Positions 6,901 through 10,753 of a stretch of 10,753 nt of DNA are shown one piece after another (position 1 is the stretch's first letter; every line of letters starts with the position of its first letter). The DNA comes from Pseudomonadota bacterium (GTDB taxonomy: Bacteria > Pseudomonadota > Alphaproteobacteria > Rhizobiales > Rhizobiaceae). The stretch covers positions 1 to 10,753 of the forward strand of contig JAEYTV010000407.1 in the NCBI GenBank assembly GCA_023433855.1, written 5' to 3'. Under the pieces are notes generated by a model, which saw only the letters and a program-made list of their open reading frames with translations, had not been told where the DNA came from and ran no database searches. The translations under genes were made by a program, and so were the position numbers.

Positions 6901-6992
6901 TCCTGCTCCGATGATCTGCCGGATCGAGGAAGCCTAAGCCGATTTTCCCGACGAGGCCACAAACAACATCGTGTTTAAAGGTAAACGCGACG

Positions 6993-7475
6993 TTAAGGGC
7001 GATGGTATGGATGGCCGGAAAGAATGGTGACTGCACGGTAGAGCTGCTCGGCGATCAGAATGCGCACGAGCTGGTGAGGCCAGGTCATGGAGCCCAGGTT
7101 GAGGATCATGTCTGCCCCGGCGCGCAGGCCGGGATCAAGGCCGTCTGCCCCGCCGATCGCCAGCATCAAGTCCCGCTTGCCATTGTCGCGGTAACGCGCA
7201 ATCAGGTCTGCGAAGGCGGCGCTGTCCAGGGCTTTGCCCCTTTCGTCAAGAAGAACGAGGATGGCGCCCTCGGGCAGCGCCTTCTCCAGCGCTCCAGCCT
7301 CCTCCCGCTTCCGAGTCTCGGCATTGGCGGCGCGGCTTTCCTGGATTTCGATCAGTTTCGACAATTCCAGGCCCACCGCCGGGCCAGCCTTGGCGAAGCG
7401 GTCGAGATACCGGGACGCGAGATCCTTCTCCGGTCCGGTCTTCAGCCGTCCCACGGCGAAAAGGCTTATTCGCAT
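6993..7475 (-). CDS. rlmH: 23S rRNA pseudouridine-1915 N3-methyltransferase RlmH
   Basis: RlmH is a SPOUT-class methyltransferase that uses S-adenosylmethionine to methylate pseudouridine 1915 in helix 69 of 23S rRNA. The 160-residue protein matches the family length (about 155-160). It begins MRISLFAVGRLK and has LVLLDERG (74-80), the cofactor-site IGGADG (107-112), the knot segment LGSMTWPHQLVR (127-138) and the C-terminal HPYHRP, all typical. The frame extends upstream to a GTG at 7511, but the ATG at 7475 gives the family N-terminus; its AGGA is very close to the ATG, so the start rests mainly on homology. It lies 107 bp after rsfS, the usual partner, both acting on the ribosome. Confidence 0.93.
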   Translation of the reverse strand: MRISLFAVGRLKTGPEKDLASRYLDRFAKAGPAVGLELSKLIEIQESRAANAETRKREEAGALEKALPEGAILVLLDERGKALDSAAFADLIARYRDNGKRDLMLAIGGADGLDPGLRAGADMILNLGSMTWPHQLVRILIAEQLYRAVTILSGHPYHRP

Positions 7476-7513
7476 GTCCTGACCCGTTCGAATTTGACGA
7501 CCGAGCCGCACCT

Positions 7514-7540
7514 TGGGCCTGCGAGCGTCCGCTCGGCCCA
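7514..7540 (-). repeat. Hairpin between rsfS and rlmH
   Basis: The minus strand reads CGAGC-GGAC-GCTCG in the middle, with outer TGGG and CCCA able to extend the stem across small bulges. No T-run follows. It could be an RNA processing or stability element within a shared transcript; this is a weak inference. Confidence 0.3.
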
Positions 7541-7582
7541 GAATGGCAACCTTCCCGACGGATTCGGGCTACGCCCGGTCCG

Positions 7583-7999
7583 TCAATGCAGCAGAGGTCC
7601 TTCCTCGATCTCCGGAGCGGCCCACATCTTTTCGATGTTGTAGAACTCGCGGATTTCAGGCCGGAACACATGGACGATGATGTCACCGGTGTCAATCAAC
7701 ACCCAATCGCCGCCCTCCAGACCCTCGACGCGAGCCGTTCCAAGCCCTTCGTCCTTGAGGTCGGAAATGAGGTGATCGGAGATTGCCATGACGTGCCGGT
7801 TCGATCTGCCGGAGACAACGACCATGTAGTCTCCCAGTGCGGACTTTCCGGCGATGTTGATGGTGACAATATCTTCGGCTTTGGAGTCCTCGAGGCTTGC
7901 GAGGACCAGTTCAAGAGCGCGGGCAGCAGCATCGGCGCCACGTTCCGGGCTTTGCGGGAGGACGGAGACCGTCTTTCCCTTGGCGTGTCCTGTTCTCAG
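7583..7999 (-). CDS. rsfS: Ribosome silencing factor RsfS, apparent CTG start
   Basis: RsfS binds ribosomal protein uL14 and blocks joining of the subunits when nutrients are scarce. The 138-residue product carries the complete family domain from about residue 23: a first helix (RALELVLASLEDSKAEDI), the strand segment DYMVVVSGRSNRHV (58-70), then GDWVLIDTGDIIVHVF (97-112) and REFYNIEKMW (117-126). A first ATG occurs only at 7825, which would delete the first third of the domain. In frame upstream, before a TAG, there is no ATG, GTG or TTG; the CTG at 7997-7999 lies 6 nt after AAGGA (8006-8010), an excellent ribosome site, so I take CTG as the start. A second CTG at 8005 touches the ribosome site and is unlikely. 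The gap to nadD is 155 bp, so rsfS may have its own promoter. Confidence 0.85.
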   Translation of the reverse strand: MRTGHAKGKTVSVLPQSPERGADAAARALELVLASLEDSKAEDIVTINIAGKSALGDYMVVVSGRSNRHVMAISDHLISDLKDEGLGTARVEGLEGGDWVLIDTGDIIVHVFRPEIREFYNIEKMWAAPEIEEGPLLH

Positions 8000-8005
8000 G
8001 GTCAG

Positions 8006-8010
8006 TCCTT
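8006..8010 (-). promoter_or_regulatory. Ribosome binding site that decides the rsfS start
   Basis: The minus strand reads AAGGA, 6 nt before the CTG at 7999 and adjoining an A-rich AAGA. It is the main reason to place the rsfS start at CTG rather than at the distant ATG at 7825. Confidence 0.6.
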
Positions 8011-8024
8011 TCTTCTAGGTGACA

Positions 8025-8040
8025 GCAACATGAATGTTGC
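8025..8040. promoter_or_regulatory. Palindrome upstream of rsfS
   Basis: GCAACAT (8025-8031) and ATGTTGC (8034-8040) are perfect 7-bp arms around a 2-bp centre, 25 bp upstream of the rsfS CTG. The compact symmetry suits a dimeric DNA-binding protein better than an RNA hairpin. No regulator is suggested by the window itself. Confidence 0.35.
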
Positions 8041-8154
8041 GCGACGCGGACACACGGCCGCTCGCTGCAAGAAGGTGGCATCGAATCATCGATCTTTCAA
8101 GAGAGCGGCAGAAAGGTGATCACGGCATCTGACAGTGTTCTGCACCTCGAAGGG

Positions 8155-8787
8155 CTAGCTATGCCGGCGCCCTTCAGAGGCCCGGATTCTGCTGGAACTG
8201 GCTGGCGATCTCGGCCCATGGATGAAAGTCCAGGCCGGTGGCCGGCGCCTGGAGAGGATACCGGCGTCCTCCTCGTCGACGCGGGCGTATTCCAAAGTAC
8301 GTGCCGTTTTAGATGACAGAAATGACAGGGTCGCGCCCGGGCGGTCGATCACGGCGATCGGAAAGGTTGAGACGATTCTCCGCCATTTCTGTCAGAGATG
8401 AAAGGTTTTCAGGCTGTCGGCACCCATGACCCAGACAAAATGGACATGGGGATTGCGCGCCTTCACGTAGGCCAAGGTGTCGGCCGTATATGATCCCCCC
8501 AGGATCTTCTCGAACGCGGTGACCTTGATGCGAGGATCGTGGACCAGCTTCTCGCTCATGGCGATCCGGTCGGAAAGCGATGCGAGTTCCGATCGGCTTT
8601 TCAATGGATTTCCAGGCGTCACCATCCACCAGAGCTGGTGGAGCCGAAGACGGCGAAGCGCGATCCCTGCTACCAGGAGATGCCCGTCGTGCGGCGGGTT
8701 GAACGAACCGCCAAACAGCCCGACTGTCATGCCCCTCTCTGTATGGGGCATGGCCAGATATCGGCGGTCAATCGTCTCTTCCTCCAC
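8155..8787 (-). pseudogene. nadD: nadD, nicotinate-nucleotide adenylyltransferase, broken by an in-frame TGA
   Basis: NadD joins nicotinate mononucleotide to AMP from ATP, giving deamido-NAD. The 5' part (8787-8392) encodes GLFGGSFNPPHDGH at 23-36, the nucleotide-binding motif of the family, then WWMVTPGNPLKS and WVMGAD. The frame ends at TGA (8394-8392) after 131 codons, too short for NadD (about 190-215). In the same frame, right after the TGA, it continues QKWRRIVSTFPIAVIDRPG and on to PAWTFIHGP and the SSSRIR segment, ending at TAG (8155). The TGA sits where Trp (TGG) is expected in a FHxWQKW-type context, so one G-to-A change explains the break; read through, the protein is 210 residues. 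The GTG start at 8787 is 6 bp after proA; ATGs at 8751 or 8730 are alternatives. It may be a true nonsense allele, a read-through gene or a sequence error. Confidence 0.85.
8314..8394 (-). repeat. 11-bp perfect inverted repeat starting at the nadD TGA
   Basis: On the minus strand TGACAGAAATG (8394-8384), whose first three bases are the premature stop, is the exact reverse complement of CATTTCTGTCA (8324-8314), 59 nt further on. The downstream arm encodes part of the conserved LSFLSS region. In RNA the two arms could form a stem with the stop codon at its base. Confidence 0.5.
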
Positions 8788-8793
8788 GCGCTA

Positions 8794-10092
8794 TCACGGC
8801 CGGATTTGGCCGGTGCCGTGCACGCGGTACTTGAAAGAGGTGAGTTGTTCCACGCCAACGGGACCGCGAGCGTGCATCTTGCCGGTAGAAATGCCAATCT
8901 CTCCGCCCATGCCGAATTCGCCGCCGTCGGCGAACTGGGTCGACGCGTTGTGCAGCAGAATCGCGGAATCGAGTTCGTTGAAGAAGCGCTGAACGACGTC
9001 CGGGTCCTCGGCGATTACCGCTTCCGTGTGGTTCGACGAATACGTGCTGATATGCCTGATCGCGCCCGAAATTCCGTCGACAATGGCGACCGAAATAACC
9101 GAATCCAGATACTCCGTGCGCCAGTCTTCATCCGTTGCCGACTTGAAGCCGGGGAAGATCTTGAGAACGGCAGCGGATGCGCGGATCTCACAACCCGCTT
9201 CGGTCAGTGCCTCCAGGATCGGCATCAGGTGGGTGCCGATCGCCGCGCTGTCGATCAGCAGCGTTTCCGCAGCGCCACACACGCCTGTGCGGCGCATCTT
9301 GGCATTGACCACGATCTTCCTTGCCATCTCCAGATCGGCGGAGGCGTCCACATAGATGTGGCACAGGCCTTCAAGATGGGCAAAGACCGGCACCCGAGCT
9401 TCGTTCTGGACGCGCGCCACGAGGCTTTTGCCGCCGCGCGGCACGATGACGTCGATGTTACCGTTGAGGCCGGACAGCATGGCGCCGACAGCAGCGCGAT
9501 CCGTTGTCGGCACAATCTGGATAGCGTGCTCCGGAAGCCCTGCAATCTTCAATCCCGCCACAAGGCACTGCTGGATAGCATGCGATGATCGGGCAGAATC
9601 GGAGCCACCGCGCAGGATCACGGCGTTGCCGGCCTTAAGGCAAAGAGCGCCGGCATCCGCAGTCACGTTCGGCCGGCTTTCATAGATCACGCCGATGACG
9701 CCAAGCGGCGTGCGGACGCGCTCGATGTGGAGACCATTCGGACGATCCCAGGCAGCGATGACTTCACCGACCGGATCCTTGAACTCGGCAATCTCCCGCA
9801 ACGCCTGCGCCATGCCGCTAATCGATTGATCCGTCAGCGTCAGTCGGTCGATGAACGACGGCAGCAGGTCCTTCCCCTCGACTTCCTTGAGGTCGGCGGC
9901 GTTAGCGGCAAGGATCTGGTCCCTGGACGCCAGGATCGCCTTGGCCGCGGCTTCGAGGGCCTTGTTCTTGGCTTCCGTCGATGCCATCGCAAGCGCACGA
10001 GCGGCGCTTCTTGCATTGCGACCGATCTCGTCCATAAGTGCAGCAACATCGCCCGTCGCGGCGTTGCGATCCGGGGTGATCGTGTCAAGCAT
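8794..10092 (-). CDS. proA: Gamma-glutamyl phosphate reductase ProA
   Basis: ProA reduces gamma-glutamyl phosphate to glutamate-5-semialdehyde with NADPH, the second step of proline synthesis, in the cytoplasm. The 432-residue protein is full length for this aldehyde-dehydrogenase-superfamily enzyme. Visible landmarks are [17 protein letters not shown] (131-147), the cofactor region [15 protein letters not shown] (152-166), [11 protein letters not shown] (239-249), the catalytic Cys272 in [13 protein letters not shown], and the signature tail [17 protein letters not shown] (397-413). The ATG at 10092 is preceded by AGGAGG about 9 nt upstream, inside the end of proB; the two genes overlap by 8 bp, so translation is probably coupled, as expected for enzymes that pass on an unstable acyl phosphate. 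Confidence 0.97.
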   Translation of the reverse strand: MLDTITPDRNAATGDVAALMDEIGRNARSAARALAMASTEAKNKALEAAAKAILASRDQILAANAADLKEVEGKDLLPSFIDRLTLTDQSISGMAQALREIAEFKDPVGEVIAAWDRPNGLHIERVRTPLGVIGVIYESRPNVTADAGALCLKAGNAVILRGGSDSARSSHAIQQCLVAGLKIAGLPEHAIQIVPTTDRAAVGAMLSGLNGNIDVIVPRGGKSLVARVQNEARVPVFAHLEGLCHIYVDASADLEMARKIVVNAKMRRTGVCGAAETLLIDSAAIGTHLMPILEALTEAGCEIRASAAVLKIFPGFKSATDEDWRTEYLDSVISVAIVDGISGAIRHISTYSSNHTEAVIAEDPDVVQRFFNELDSAILLHNASTQFADGGEFGMGGEIGISTGKMHARGPVGVEQLTSFKYRVHGTGQIRP

Positions 10093-10753
10093 GTGCGGCG
10101 TCCTCCTTAACGTCCTCAGCCCGGGTCTTGCGACGGGGAGAACCTGTCATCACCAGATCGTCACGGTGCACCATGGCGGCCCGACCGGCATAGCCGAGGA
10201 TCGCTTCGATCTCGCCGGACTTGCGGCCGGTGATCTGGCGTGCCTCCTCGGCATCGTATCCGGCCAAGCCGCGGGCAATCTCGCGTCCGTCGCTGCCGAT
10301 GATGGCGATGGTATCGCCGCGATGGAAACTGCCCTCGATCTTGAGCACGCCCGCCGGCAGCAGGCTCTTCCCAGATCCAAGTGCCGTTTCGGCGCCCTCG
10401 TCGACAATGAGCTTGCCTGCCGGCTGAAGTTGACCGGCGATCCACGTCTTGCGCGCCGTCACGGGCGTGCCTGAGGGCGCGAACCATGAGGAGCGCGCGC
10501 CCTGCTCAATGGCGCGCAGGGGATGGTCCGTCTTGCCGGAAGCGATGATCATCGCGCAGCCGGCCCCGGTAGCGATCTTGCCCGCATCGATCTTGGTACG
10601 CATGCCCCCGCGAGAAAGCTCTGAGGCCGCGCCTCCCGCCATCGCCTCGATTTCAGGCGTGATCGCGGGGACGACGTCCAGGAACTCGGCGTCCGGATCG
10701 AGATGCGGGGGCGCCGTGTACAATCCGTCGATATCCGAGAGCAGGACCAGAAG
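10085..10753 (-). CDS. proB: Glutamate 5-kinase ProB, C-terminal part (5' end outside window)
   Basis: ProB phosphorylates glutamate to gamma-glutamyl phosphate, the first and feedback-inhibited step of proline synthesis. The frame is open to the window edge; 222 C-terminal residues are visible. They begin [17 protein letters not shown], the amino-acid-kinase nucleotide-binding segment, followed by the [18 protein letters not shown] segment near the active site. After about 100 visible residues comes a C-terminal PUA domain ([44 protein letters not shown]) ending near HRDDLVM, so this is the long, PUA-containing form. A short polar tail follows. The stop overlaps the proA start by 8 bp. The TTG at 10723 should not be taken as a start, because the family sequence continues upstream of it. 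Confidence 0.96.
   Translation of the reverse strand, partial: LLVLLSDIDGLYTAPPHLDPDAEFLDVVPAITPEIEAMAGGAASELSRGGMRTKIDAGKIATGAGCAMIIASGKTDHPLRAIEQGARSSWFAPSGTPVTARKTWIAGQLQPAGKLIVDEGAETALGSGKSLLPAGVLKIEGSFHRGDTIAIIGSDGREIARGLAGYDAEEARQITGRKSGEIEAILGYAGRAAMVHRDDLVMTGSPRRKTRAEDVKEDAAHA

Noticed and set aside
8392..8394. TGA in nadD read as selenocysteine or as Trp through a changed genetic code
   Set aside because: Several intact genes in the window end with TGA, so the code is standard. NadD is not a selenoprotein, and the nearby stem (59-nt loop starting at the stop itself) does not resemble a bacterial SECIS element.
8309..8629. Minus-strand frame overlapping the nadD break, as possible evidence of a frameshift
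   Set aside because: Its product does not resemble NadD. The true NadD sequence continues in the original frame on both sides of the TGA, so the defect is a substitution and not an indel.
8539..9588. Long plus-strand open frame (349 codons) across nadD and proA
   Set aside because: It lies antisense to well-conserved proA and nadD sequence. High-GC codon bias commonly leaves such antisense frames open; the product shows no family motif and has no ribosome site I can support.
1..10753. CRISPR array, tRNA/rRNA genes, insertion sequences, prophage or defence genes
   Set aside because: I looked for regularly spaced repeats, tRNA-like segments, transposase or integrase motifs and terminal inverted repeats, and saw none in the window.

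Overview
The window reads as a chromosomal segment of an alphaproteobacterium, most likely Rhizobiaceae (Rhizobium/Agrobacterium/Ensifer type). The reasons are the high-GC codon use, the protein sequences, and the gene order proB-proA-nadD-rsfS-rlmH-envC-ctpA-divergent polysaccharide deacetylase-rppH on one strand. No species can be fixed without a database search.

Layout. Positions 1-152 hold the 5' end of an unrecognised minus-strand gene that leaves the window. Positions 153-717 contain no gene I can support, but do contain three strong inverted repeats; the one at 644-676 probably terminates the next gene. Positions 718-2196 are a divergent pair: a short-chain dehydrogenase/reductase (minus strand) and a TetR-family regulator (plus strand). 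Their 87-bp intergenic region carries overlapping divergent promoters and two copies of a 14-bp operator-like sequence. From 2325 to the right end every gene is on the minus strand, in transcription order from the right: proB (partial), proA, nadD (interrupted by an in-frame TGA), rsfS (apparently starting at CTG), rlmH, an EnvC-type amidase activator, the S41 protease ctpA, a YibQ-like divergent polysaccharide deacetylase, and rppH.

How the genes fit together. proB and proA supply the first two steps of proline synthesis. nadD makes the dinucleotide in NAD synthesis. rsfS and rlmH act on ribosomes (silencing and 23S rRNA methylation). envC, ctpA and the YibQ-like gene form an envelope/septal peptidoglycan group. 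rppH starts mRNA decay by removing the 5' pyrophosphate. Several joints are tight: proB/proA overlap by 8 bp, envC/ctpA by 11 bp, proA-nadD are 6 bp apart and the YibQ-like gene and rppH 12 bp. This suggests co-transcription in blocks. The SDR/TetR pair faces rppH convergently and looks like an independent self-regulated unit beside this housekeeping run.

The most notable points are the nonsense codon replacing a probable Trp in the normally essential nadD, the non-standard CTG start of rsfS (an ATG/GTG/TTG search finds only its last 80 residues), and the clear two-operator control region of the SDR/TetR pair. I did not find a convincing previously undescribed multi-gene system here.
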